Shown: positions 39,674-46,836 of the stretch, piece by piece
Position numbering within the stretch: position 1 is the first letter of the stretch
Layout: every line of letters starts with the position of its first letter
Source of the DNA: Lachnospiraceae bacterium
Lineage (GTDB): Bacteria > Bacillota_A > Clostridia > Lachnospirales > Lachnospiraceae
Reading direction: 5' to 3'
DNA length: 46,836 nt
NCBI GenBank assembly: GCA_017464645.1
Contig: JAFTZF010000041.1
Location: 1 to 46,836, forward strand
Notes under the pieces: model-generated
What the model was told of the DNA's origin: nothing
Database searches by the model: none
What the model saw: only the letters and a program-made list of their open reading frames with translations
Translations under genes and position numbers: made by a program

Positions 39674-40555
39674 TTATTTCACATGTTCATGAGTAAATAA
39701 ATGGTCCTGACAGTACTCATAATTGCCGTTGCATTTGGAGCAATAACGGAACTCCAGATTCTCTCCATCCTTCGGTGTCCGGCCGCAGACAGCGCACTTA
39801 TGAACAACCGCTGCGTGCTCTCTCTGCCCCTGCTGGAAGCTCCGCTCGTATTTCTTTCTGCGGTGGATCTCCTTGGGGCTGTACCGCCGCATACCCCGCA
39901 TACTAAAGAAGAACAGCAGGAAGTTTCCAAGGGATACCAAAGCCATGACACTGTATGCAGGATGCGGCATGATACCTGCCGACATGAGCGCAATAAGGGC
40001 GGACGGCGGCATGAATGCCGCAAAAAATCCCGCCACAATCGTCACGCCAAAGTAGATGCCGTCGATGATCCCCAGCCACTTTGCCTTGATGGGGATAATG
40101 AAAAACAACATAAATGTCATATCCGGATAAGTGGCTGCAAAGGCAAAGAACAGGGAATAGTTCAGGTAATAGGTGCCAAAGAACACTCCCAGATTTACAT
40201 CAAATACATAGCAGCAGATAAAAGCCGCAATAATATGCAGCAGCACTCCTGTAAAGAAATACAGGTTAAACCGGAAGGTTCCCCACTGATATTCCAGGGT
40301 CTTTCCAATGGAATAATACAGGTACAGGCTTATCAAAAGATAAAATATATTGGTATTTGGCGGATAAATGATAAAGGTCACCAGACGCCAGATCTGTCCC
40401 CGCATGATCATGGTGGGATCCAAAGACAGCCAGGTTTCGTAAAAGCCTTCGGCAAACATCTGCAGCACCCAGCCTACCGCATACAGAATGATAATATAAT
40501 ACATCAGATTTCGAATGGCATACTTTCCATATTTGCGCTCTAATTTTTCTATCAA
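39674..40555 (-). CDS. Rhomboid-like membrane protein with C-terminal zinc finger; catalytic residues absent
   Basis: A 293-residue membrane protein with six or so segments between residues 15 and 220. It has rhomboid/Derlin fold marks: GQIWRLVTFI (53-62), GKTLEYQWGTFRFNLYFFTG (84-103), and AFAATYPDMTF with IIPIKAKW (153-160), which follow the catalytic loop in true rhomboids. At the place of GxSG it reads YYLNYSLFF, and segment six has no His-Gly-Gly motif, so protease activity is unlikely. Residues 254-291 form a zinc-finger-like tail: CAVC, CSKC, then CQDH and HEH. The start is TTG at 40555; AAGGAG is 12 nt upstream. It has a perfect consensus promoter and a terminator of its own. Confidence 0.82.
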   Translation of the reverse strand: MIEKLERKYGKYAIRNLMYYIIILYAVGWVLQMFAEGFYETWLSLDPTMIMRGQIWRLVTFIIYPPNTNIFYLLISLYLYYSIGKTLEYQWGTFRFNLYFFTGVLLHIIAAFICCYVFDVNLGVFFGTYYLNYSLFFAFAATYPDMTFMLFFIIPIKAKWLGIIDGIYFGVTIVAGFFAAFMPPSALIALMSAGIMPHPAYSVMALVSLGNFLLFFFSMRGMRRYSPKEIHRRKKYERSFQQGQREHAAVVHKCAVCGRTPKDGENLEFRYCSKCNGNYEYCQDHLFTHEHVK

Positions 40556-40588
40556 TGTAATTTCTCACTCCTTTTATCGAATACGTCT

Positions 40589-40617
40589 ATTATAAATTCC
40601 GCTTTCCCTTTTGTCAA
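40589..40617 (-). promoter_or_regulatory. Consensus promoter of the rhomboid-like gene
   Basis: Perfect TTGACA (40612-40617) and perfect TATAAT (40589-40594) with a 17-bp spacer on the minus strand, the best promoter in the window. It starts 4 bp after the stop codon of the LysM gene. Confidence 0.9.
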
Positions 40618-40620
40618 TTG

Positions 40621-40812
40621 TTAGCGACAGTCAAACCACCGGGGGCACCGGGGCCGGGGGATACAGATTTCATCCCCCTTCTGCAGATTATACACATTTA
40701 CATAAGGGTTCGCTAATAAGATGGAAGAAAGAGGCACTTCATACCGTTTACTCAGCCAGTACAGGGTATCTCCGTCCTCTACCACATGCAAAAATCCCCG
40801 ACAAGGTTCCAT
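40621..40812 (-). CDS. 63-residue LysM-domain protein
   Basis: A very small protein that is almost only one LysM domain (residues about 8-52): FLHVVEDGDTLYWLSKRYEV, ILLANPYVNVYNLQ and GDEICIP. It has no signal peptide, and a Cys/Arg/Pro/Trp-rich tail (RPRCPRWFDCR). The ATG at 40812 follows AGGAGGG. A LysM protein made in the cytoplasm would fit the spore cortex/coat made in the mother cell, as with SafA-type proteins, but this is inference. It is followed directly by the next gene's promoter, with no terminator. Confidence 0.85.
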   Translation of the reverse strand: MEPCRGFLHVVEDGDTLYWLSKRYEVPLSSILLANPYVNVYNLQKGDEICIPRPRCPRWFDCR

Positions 40813-40909
40813 AGTTTCCCTCCTATGCTTTTCCCTATATATATGCATCCGGAGCAATTTGGGACCATTTGTTTCTATTTTGTTTACAAAACCTTTATAT
40901 TTTTTTAAT

Positions 40910-40938
40910 TTGATTTTCAAAGAATCTAGTCGTATAAT
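40910..40938 (+). promoter_or_regulatory. Promoter of the acyl-CoA dehydratase activase gene
   Basis: TTGATT (40910-40915), 17-bp spacer, perfect TATAAT (40933-40938). CTAGTC (40926-40931) and GACTAG (40952-40957) form an inverted repeat that frames the -10, a possible operator. The leader would be about 67 nt. Confidence 0.78.
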
Positions 40939-40983
40939 GTAGAAAATTGTAGACTAGGCATTTTATGTCTTTATCCTTTTCTA

Positions 40984-41015
40984 ATGGAGGCGGCGATATT
41001 TCGCAGATGTTATGA
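40984..41015 (+). promoter_or_regulatory. Unusual translation start region of the activase
   Basis: GGAGG (40986-40990) is 21 nt from the ATG at 41012, too far for normal use. GCGA-TATT-TCGC (40993-41004) between them can fold, which would bring the spacing to about 9 nt. An ATG at 41007 opens a two-codon frame whose TGA overlaps the gene's ATG. Confidence 0.4.
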
Positions 41016-44000
41016 ATACAAATCACTATTTATTGGGGATCGATATCGGTTCCACCACCGTTAAAATTGCAATTTTAGATCAGGAGCACAAACTCCTCTT
41101 TTCTGATTACGAGCGGCATTTTGCCAACATTCAGGAGACTCTGGCTGACCTTTTAGGCAAGGCTCATGCCAGTTTGGGCGAGCTGCAGGTATATCCGGCC
41201 ATTACCGGCTCCGGCGGTCTGACCCTGGCGAAGCACCTGGGCGTTCCCTTCGTACAGGAGGTGGTGGCTGTAGCCACTGCTCTTCAGGCAGAAGCACCTC
41301 AGACAGATGTTGCCATCGAGCTGGGCGGCGAGGATGCTAAGATCATTTACTTCCAGGGTGGAAATATTGAGCAGCGTATGAACGGCATCTGTGCCGGCGG
41401 CACCGGTTCCTTCATCGACCAGATGGCCTCCCTGCTGCAGACCGATGCTTCAGGTCTGAATGAATATGCCAAAAACTATCATTCTTTATATACCATCGCA
41501 GCCCGCTGCGGTGTATTCGCAAAGTCTGATATTCAGCCCCTGATCAACGAGGGCGCTACCAAGGAGGATCTGTCGGCTTCTATTTTCCAGGCAGTGGTCA
41601 ACCAGACCATCAGCGGCCTGGCCTGCGGCAAGCCCATTCGGGGCCATGTGGCTTTTCTGGGGGGGCCCTTACATTTCCTGTCTGAATTAAAGGCAGCTTT
41701 CATCCGGACTTTAAAGCTGGATGACCAGCACATTATCGCTCCGGAGCATTCTCATCTGTTTGCAGCCATGGGTGCTGCTTTGAGCTGCCCCTGTGAAACT
41801 TTAGTCTCTGTTTCTGATATGCAGAGCCGGCTTTCCGCCCATATTCAGATGGATTTTGAAGTAGAGCGTATGGAGCCTTTGTTTGCCTCTGCCTATGAAT
41901 ACAACAAATTTAAAGAGCGCCACGACCGCAACCAGGTGCTCCGTGCAGATTTTCAGGCTTACGAAGGCAACTGCTTCTTAGGCATTGACGCCGGAAGCAC
42001 CACCACCAAAGCAGCTTTGGTAGGGGAGGATGGCTCTCTGCTCTATTCCTTCTACAGCAACAACAACGGCAGTCCTTTAAAGACCACTATCCGTGCTATT
42101 CAGGAGATTTACAGATTCCTTCCGCCAACCGCCCGCATCGCCCGCGCCTGCTCCACCGGATACGGGGAGTCATTGATCAAGGCAGCTCTTTTGCTGGATG
42201 ACGGCGAAGTGGAAACCGTTTCCCATTACTATGCGGCAGAATTTTTCAATCCGCAGGTAGACTGTATCCTGGACATCGGCGGCCAGGACATGAAGTGCAT
42301 CCGCATTAAGAATCACACCGTAGACAGTGTGCAGCTCAATGAGGCCTGCTCCTCCGGCTGCGGTTCCTTTATTGAGACCTTCGCCAAATCTTTGAACTAC
42401 AGTGTACAGGATTTTGCGAAAGCGGCTCTGTATGCGGAGCATCCCATTGACCTGGGAACCCGCTGTACCGTATTTATGAACTCCAAGGTAAAACAGGCCC
42501 AGAAGGAAGGCGCCAGCGTAGCTGACATCTCCGCAGGCCTGGCTTACTCCGTTATAAAAAATGCCCTGTTCAAAGTAATCAAAGTGTCGGATGCCTCTTC
42601 TCTTGGCTCCCACATTGTGGTACAGGGCGGTACCTTCTACAATGATGCAGTTCTTAGGAGCTTTGAGAAGATCGCGGGCTGTGAAGCAGTCCGGCCTGAC
42701 ATCGCCGGCATCATGGGCGCTTTCGGCGCTGCCCTCATTGCCCGGGAGCGCTATGTGGAGGGCGAAGAATCCACCATGCTGTCCATCGACAAGATCAACT
42801 GCCTGGAATTCACCACCACCATGGCCAAATGCAAGGGCTGCACCAACAACTGCCGTCTTACCATCAACCGTTTTTCCGGCGGCCGTCAGTTCGTGTCCGG
42901 CAACCGCTGCGAGCGCGGTATCGGCAAAGAAAAGAACAAGGAACAGATTCCCAATCTGTACGAATATAAAAACAAGCGCCTCTTTGAGTATGAACCCTTG
43001 TCTGCAGACGAGGCTGTTCGAGGCAAGGTAGGAATTCCCCGGGTACTGAACCTGTACGAGAACTACCCCTTCTGGTTTACCTTTTTTAACCAGCTGAAGT
43101 TCCAGGTGGTGCTCTCTCCGGCTTCCACCCACAAGCTGTATGAGCTGGGCATCGAATCCATCCCCAGCGAATCCGAGTGTTACCCGGCCAAGCTGGCTCA
43201 CGGTCATGTGGCCTGGCTGATTCAGCAGGGCCTGGATTACATTTTCTATCCCTGCGTGCCCTACGAGCGCAACGAATTCCCCGATGCGGGCAACCATTAC
43301 AACTGCCCCATCGTTACTTCTTATGCAGAAAATATCAAGAATAACATGGATGAATTATCGGACGGACGCATCCGCTTCTCCAATCCCTTCTTATCCTTTG
43401 AGAGCCTGGAGATCGTAAGCGACCGTCTGGTGGAGATTTTCCGGGAGGATTTTCATATTCCCGAAAAGGAAGTCCGCAAGGCTGCCTCTCTGGCCTGGGC
43501 TGAGCAGGAACAGGCCCGCAAGGATATCATGCAGAAAGGCGAGGAAACCCTGCGCTGGATGGAAGAAAACGGACGCCGCGGTATCGTGTTGGCCGGACGC
43601 CCTTATCATGTGGACCCGGAGATCAACCACGGTATTCCGGAGCTGATCAACTCCTACGGCATCGCTGTACTGACAGAGGATTCTGTTTCCCACCTGTATC
43701 CGGTAGAGCGGCCTTTGATGGTCATGGACCAGTGGATGTACCACTCCCGTCTTTATGCAGCTGCCAACTTTGTAAAGACCCAGGATAAACTGGATCTGAT
43801 CCAGCTGAATTCCTTTGGCTGCGGTCTGGATGCGGTCACTACAGATCAGGTCAGCGATATTTTGAGCAACTCCGGCAAGATCTATACCTGCCTGAAGATT
43901 GACGAGGTCAACAACCTGGGCGCTGCCCGTATCCGTATCCGCTCTCTGATTTCCGCCCTGCGGGTGCGGGACCAGAAGCATATCGGCCACTGCGCCGTTT

Positions 44001-45250
44001 CCTCTGCCTATGAGCGAGTGATATTCACCGAAGAAATGCGCAAGGAATACACCATTCTCTGCCCCCAGATGTCACCTATTCATTTTGACATCCTGGAGCC
44101 GGTGTTCCAGACCTGCGGCTATCATCTGGAAGTGCTGCCGGACTCCGACCGGGCAGCTATTGACATGGGACTGAAATATGTAAATAACGATGCCTGCTAT
44201 CCCTCTCTGGTGGTAGTTGGGCAGATCATGACTGCCGTACTTTCCGGTAAATATGACACAGGCAAGCTGGCCATTATCATCACCCAGACCGGCGGCGGCT
44301 GCCGTGCCACCAATTACATAGGCTTTATCCGGCGGGCTCTGATCAAGGCAGGATACCCGGACATTCCGGTCATTTCCCTGAACTTAAGCGGCCTGGAGCA
44401 CAATCCCGGCTTCAAGTTCACCCTGCCCCTGATCATCAAGGCCATGTACGGTCTGGTATTCGGCGACATTTTCATGCGGGTATTGTACCGCATGCGCCCC
44501 TACGAGGTGGAGCCCGGCTCTGCTGATGCCCTCCATGAAAAGTGGAAGAAAATCTGTCAGGACTTCCTGGTTCAAAAGCACACCTCCTACAGAGGCTTCG
44601 TAAAAATCTGCAGGAGCATCATTCAGGCCTTTGATGATCTGCCTGTGCATGAGGATCTGAAAAAGCCCAGAGTCGGTGTGGTAGGTGAGATCCTGGTAAA
44701 ATTCTCGCCCTCTGCCAACAACCACCTGGTAGAACTGCTGGAGGCAGAAGGCGCAGAAGCCGTAGTTCCGGATCTGATGGATTTCCTGCTGTACTGCTTC
44801 AAAAACTCCGAGTTTAAAGCCAAATACTTGGGCAAGAAAAAGCGCAGTGCCATCCTTGGAAACCTGGGTATCCGGTTCCTGGAAATGGTGCGAAAACCGG
44901 CCTGCAAGGAGCTGTCTGCCAGCAAGCACTTCACTGCGCCCGGAAACATTCACAAGATGGCCAGGATGGCTGACCCCATCGTATCCGTGGGCAACCAGAC
45001 CGGTGAAGGCTGGTTTCTGACTGCAGAGATGCTGGAGCTGATCCATGAGGGCGCCCCCAACATCGTGTGTACACAGCCCTTCGCCTGCCTTCCCAACCAT
45101 GTGGTAGGCAAAGGCGTAATCAAAGAGCTGCGCCGCCGATATCCCGAGGCCAACATCGTAGCCATCGACTATGACCCCGGCGCCAGCGAGGTAAACCAGC
45201 TGAACCGCTTGAAACTGATGCTTTCCACAGCCCATAAGAATCTGAAATAA
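41012..45250 (+). CDS. Large 2-hydroxyacyl-CoA dehydratase activase-type protein (two ASKHA domains plus dehydratase-like part)
   Basis: A 1412-residue multidomain protein. Two ASKHA ATPase domains come first: [14 protein letters not shown] (7-20) with Cys127 (GICAGGTGS) and Cys166 (ARCGVF), and [14 protein letters not shown] (322-335) with Cys446/450 ([11 protein letters not shown]) and Cys485 (TRCTVF). In the known activators these Cys pairs hold a 4Fe-4S cluster between two subunits and ATP-driven electron transfer starts dehydration of 2-hydroxyacyl-CoA. A further Cys group (607, 610, 614, 633) follows, then a DUF2229-like domain (from about 670) and a C-terminal part like the dehydratase D subunit, with [15 protein letters not shown] and [13 protein letters not shown]. 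It has its own promoter and is followed by a long hairpin. No dehydratase subunit genes are adjacent. The partner enzyme is unknown. Confidence 0.9.
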   Translation: MNTNHYLLGIDIGSTTVKIAILDQEHKLLFSDYERHFANIQETLADLLGKAHASLGELQVYPAITGSGGLTLAKHLGVPFVQEVVAVATALQAEAPQTDVAIELGGEDAKIIYFQGGNIEQRMNGICAGGTGSFIDQMASLLQTDASGLNEYAKNYHSLYTIAARCGVFAKSDIQPLINEGATKEDLSASIFQAVVNQTISGLACGKPIRGHVAFLGGPLHFLSELKAAFIRTLKLDDQHIIAPEHSHLFAAMGAALSCPCETLVSVSDMQSRLSAHIQMDFEVERMEPLFASAYEYNKFKERHDRNQVLRADFQAYEGNCFLGIDAGSTTTKAALVGEDGSLLYSFYSNNNGSPLKTTIRAIQEIYRFLPPTARIARACSTGYGESLIKAALLLDDGEVETVSHYYAAEFFNPQVDCILDIGGQDMKCIRIKNHTVDSVQLNEACSSGCGSFIETFAKSLNYSVQDFAKAALYAEHPIDLGTRCTVFMNSKVKQAQKEGASVADISAGLAYSVIKNALFKVIKVSDASSLGSHIVVQGGTFYNDAVLRSFEKIAGCEAVRPDIAGIMGAFGAALIARERYVEGEESTMLSIDKINCLEFTTTMAKCKGCTNNCRLTINRFSGGRQFVSGNRCERGIGKEKNKEQIPNLYEYKNKRLFEYEPLSADEAVRGKVGIPRVLNLYENYPFWFTFFNQLKFQVVLSPASTHKLYELGIESIPSESECYPAKLAHGHVAWLIQQGLDYIFYPCVPYERNEFPDAGNHYNCPIVTSYAENIKNNMDELSDGRIRFSNPFLSFESLEIVSDRLVEIFREDFHIPEKEVRKAASLAWAEQEQARKDIMQKGEETLRWMEENGRRGIVLAGRPYHVDPEINHGIPELINSYGIAVLTEDSVSHLYPVERPLMVMDQWMYHSRLYAAANFVKTQDKLDLIQLNSFGCGLDAVTTDQVSDILSNSGKIYTCLKIDEVNNLGAARIRIRSLISALRVRDQKHIGHCAVSSAYERVIFTEEMRKEYTILCPQMSPIHFDILEPVFQTCGYHLEVLPDSDRAAIDMGLKYVNNDACYPSLVVVGQIMTAVLSGKYDTGKLAIIITQTGGGCRATNYIGFIRRALIKAGYPDIPVISLNLSGLEHNPGFKFTLPLIIKAMYGLVFGDIFMRVLYRMRPYEVEPGSADALHEKWKKICQDFLVQKHTSYRGFVKICRSIIQAFDDLPVHEDLKKPRVGVVGEILVKFSPSANNHLVELLEAEGAEAVVPDLMDFLLYCFKNSEFKAKYLGKKKRSAILGNLGIRFLEMVRKPACKELSASKHFTAPGNIHKMARMADPIVSVGNQTGEGWFLTAEMLELIHEGAPNIVCTQPFACLPNHVVGKGVIKELRRRYPEANIVAIDYDPGASEVNQLNRLKLMLSTAHKNLK

Positions 45251-45260
45251 TATACATAGC

Positions 45261-45333
45261 AAACGCCGGATACTGCACAAAGTCAATTTGGTTTAACCAA
45301 AACCTCATATGCTTTGCGCAGTATCCGGCGTTT
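45261..45333. terminator. Long hairpin after the activase (probably bidirectional terminator)
   Basis: Perfect 16-bp stem AAACGCCGGATACTGC (45261-45276) with 45318-45333, extended by CAAAG/CTTTG after one mismatch, and a loop that contains TTGGT-TTA-ACCAA. T-rich sequence behind it is short on the plus strand. It separates two convergent genes. Confidence 0.7.
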
Positions 45334-45360
45334 CATTCATGAATATGCCAAATACGCCTT

Positions 45361-46281
45361 TTACTGTTTTGCACCGTACAGCAGATTCCCTTCCCTGTCG
45401 TAAATACTTTCACCACCAAAGACAGTCTCGGCAGTTGCTCCTTCTTGGTTTTCATACCAGTAATGAGCAAGCGTTTTATGAATATATCCCAGAGAATCTT
45501 CTGCTATCACATACACCTTCAGCTCATCCCCTTGTGACACTTCAAAGGTTTCTATATATCGGGTATCATAGCTTTCACCGGCTTTTCCAACATCGGAAGT
45601 AATATCTTTTCTTGCAATTTCTTTGCCATTGATCTCTTCCATGAGTGTGAAAGAGGTAAATGTAACCGGTTCATTTGAGCTGGCCGGCTTCGACTCAATA
45701 GTGAAGCCCAGATCCACCCTCAATTTATCTTTTGTAAATTCAGCTTCTCCGCTGAACATATCTGCATACAGAGAAGGCAGATAACGTGAGAACATATAGG
45801 CAATATCAACATCCTCTAAATACTCGTTCTTTGAACCATCTGCTGTCTCTATAGTAAGCAGCGGCCGGTTGTCATAATCAACAAACAGACCAACATCGAT
45901 CACACCGCTGAACTCGTTGCCATCCTTTGTCAACAGCGCTGTTTCACCATCTACGGTAACTGAGAGCTGCATATCCTCGGAAATGGTTTTTGGAACAACA
46001 GTCAGGATAAGCTCAACACTATCATTTTCCTCGTTCAAATCCCCGATGGAAAAATCAACGCCTGTAAGCAGGCTTGCTTCTTTCTTCATCCGTTCATCAA
46101 CATTGTCGTAAATGGCTGCAACTTCATTGCGAAGATCGGATATCTCCGACGCATAGTGATTACGCACATTGTCAATCTCAAGGGTTAAACTATTTATTTT
46201 CATAAAAGAAACAATAAGAGCAATTACTAAAGCAGCCACAACTGCATACAGCCACTGGTTTTTCTTTTTGCTTTCTTCCAC
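45361..46281 (-). CDS. Uncharacterised membrane-anchored extracellular protein (306 aa)
   Basis: I do not recognise this family. A Lys/Glu-rich N-terminus is followed by one membrane segment (about 10-27), a coiled coil (about 30-65), and a ~230-residue beta-rich outside part with two Ig-like stretches (VELILTVVPKTISEDMQLSV and later FTSFTLMEEINGKEIARKD). The tail ends GGESIYDREGNLLYG. The start is taken as GTG at 46281, 9 nt from AAGGAG; a GTG at 46308 overlapping the ung stop codon (GTGA) is the alternative. Its AT-richer codon use is unlike that of the neighbours. It follows ung, so the two may be co-transcribed. Confidence 0.72.
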   Translation of the reverse strand: MEESKKKNQWLYAVVAALVIALIVSFMKINSLTLEIDNVRNHYASEISDLRNEVAAIYDNVDERMKKEASLLTGVDFSIGDLNEENDSVELILTVVPKTISEDMQLSVTVDGETALLTKDGNEFSGVIDVGLFVDYDNRPLLTIETADGSKNEYLEDVDIAYMFSRYLPSLYADMFSGEAEFTKDKLRVDLGFTIESKPASSNEPVTFTSFTLMEEINGKEIARKDITSDVGKAGESYDTRYIETFEVSQGDELKVYVIAEDSLGYIHKTLAHYWYENQEGATAETVFGGESIYDREGNLLYGAKQ

Positions 46282-46304
46282 TGCTTCATTCTCCTTACTT
46301 TCTC

Positions 46305-46836
46305 TCACAGATTCTCAATCTGCCAGTCAACAGGCTCCAGTCCATGGGCCTGCAAAAATTGATTCGTCTGGCTGAAAGGCCGGCTTCCGAAGAATCCCCG
46401 ATATGCGGACAAGGGACTTGGGTGCGGCGCCTTCAGGATCAGATGCTTGGGATTATTCAGCATCTGGGCCTTTTTCTGTGCCGGACTGCCCCACAAAATA
46501 AAGACAATGGGCCTGTCCTGTTCATTGAGAATGCGGATGGCTGCATCGGTAAACTCCTCCCAGCCCATGCCCCGGTGGGAATTGGCCTGATGAGCCCGCA
46601 CGGTCAGCACCGTGTTCAGCATGAGCACGCCCTGCCTGGCCCACTTGGTCAGATAACCGTTATTGGGAATGTAACATCCCAGGTCATCCCGCAATTCCTG
46701 ATAAATATTTACCAGAGACGGGGGAATGTCCACCTCCGGCTTTACGGAAAAGCACAGTCCATGGGCCTGTCCATCGTTGTGATAGGGGTCCTGCCCCAAA
46801 ATCACCACCTTTACCTGACTTAAGGGGGTCAGATGA
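46305..46836 (-). CDS. ung: Uracil-DNA glycosylase, 3' part (gene continues beyond the window)
   Basis: The 176 visible residues are the C-terminal part of family 1 uracil-DNA glycosylase, which removes uracil from DNA. Catalytic Asp in VILGQDPYH, the [14 protein letters not shown] segment and the catalytic His in [14 protein letters not shown] are intact. The frame is open to the window edge (residues [10 protein letters not shown] precede VILGQDPYH), so the start is outside; a GTG at 46808 is internal. Its stop overlaps a possible GTG start of the next gene. Confidence 0.96.
   Translation of the reverse strand, partial: HLTPLSQVKVVILGQDPYHNDGQAHGLCFSVKPEVDIPPSLVNIYQELRDDLGCYIPNNGYLTKWARQGVLMLNTVLTVRAHQANSHRGMGWEEFTDAAIRILNEQDRPIVFILWGSPAQKKAQMLNNPKHLILKAPHPSPLSAYRGFFGSRPFSQTNQFLQAHGLEPVDWQIENL

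Noticed and set aside
42170..43297. A 375-residue minus-strand frame within the activase.
   Set aside because: It mirrors well-conserved activase codons and lacks a ribosome binding site or recognisable domain.

Overview
The window looks like chromosomal housekeeping DNA from an anaerobic, spore-forming Firmicute of the Clostridia, most likely a Lachnospiraceae-type gut organism. The reasons are the cotJABC spore-coat operon, a MinCDE plus MreBCD/RodA/PBP2 cell-shape cluster, a SepF/YlmH cluster, rubrerythrin, a 1412-residue acyl-CoA dehydratase activase, strong AGGAGG-type ribosome binding sites and roughly even GC. The genus cannot be fixed from the sequence alone. No prophage, insertion sequence or CRISPR array is visible.

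Layout, left to right. 1-3320 (minus): the 5' end of polA running out of the window, a small anti-sigma-like zinc-finger membrane protein, then cstA (peptide/pyruvate carrier) preceded by two unrecognised genes in one operon with a clear promoter. 3561-3643: tRNA-Leu(CAA) with its own promoter and terminator. 3758-9844 (minus): a division/envelope operon, read as HlyD-like protein, yggS, sepF, ylmH, aroB, lspA and an RluA-type pseudouridine synthase. 9883-10132: three tandem 63-65 bp repeats followed by a long palindrome. 10198-20542 (minus): a small P-loop protein, and the elongation/division-site cluster DUF4321-radC-mreBCD-PBP2-minCDE-rodA-mgsA. 20653-32106 (minus): one tightly packed run, pyk-mutS-mutL-DUF6485-miaA-YnbB-like lyase-two flavoproteins. 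32445-34707: lysA and a divergent LysR gene with overlapping promoters. 34710-35552: membrane-anchored glycerophosphodiesterase. 35678-36927 (plus): cotJABC. 37073-40812 (minus): ZIP metal transporter, rubrerythrin, galM, a rhomboid-like zinc-finger protein and a 63-residue LysM protein. 41012-45250 (plus): the activase. 45361-46836 (minus): an unrecognised membrane-anchored protein and the 3' part of ung.

The genes group by job: cell shape and division (mre/min/rodA/PBP2/sepF), lipoprotein and shikimate functions inserted in the division operon, DNA maintenance (polA, mutSL, ung, radC), central metabolism (pyk, mgsA, lysA, galM), and a spore/oxidative/metal neighbourhood (CotJC manganese catalase, ZIP transporter, rubrerythrin).

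The features most worth a second look are: a rhomboid fold that has lost its catalytic residues and gained a zinc finger; a methylglyoxal synthase with Glu where the catalytic Asp is expected; a PBP2 with a roughly 240-residue insertion; the unknown proteins and mirrored operator-like sites of the cstA operon; the lysA/lysR promoter overlap; and the repeat-palindrome block at 9.9-10.1 kb. I did not find an obviously new multi-gene system.
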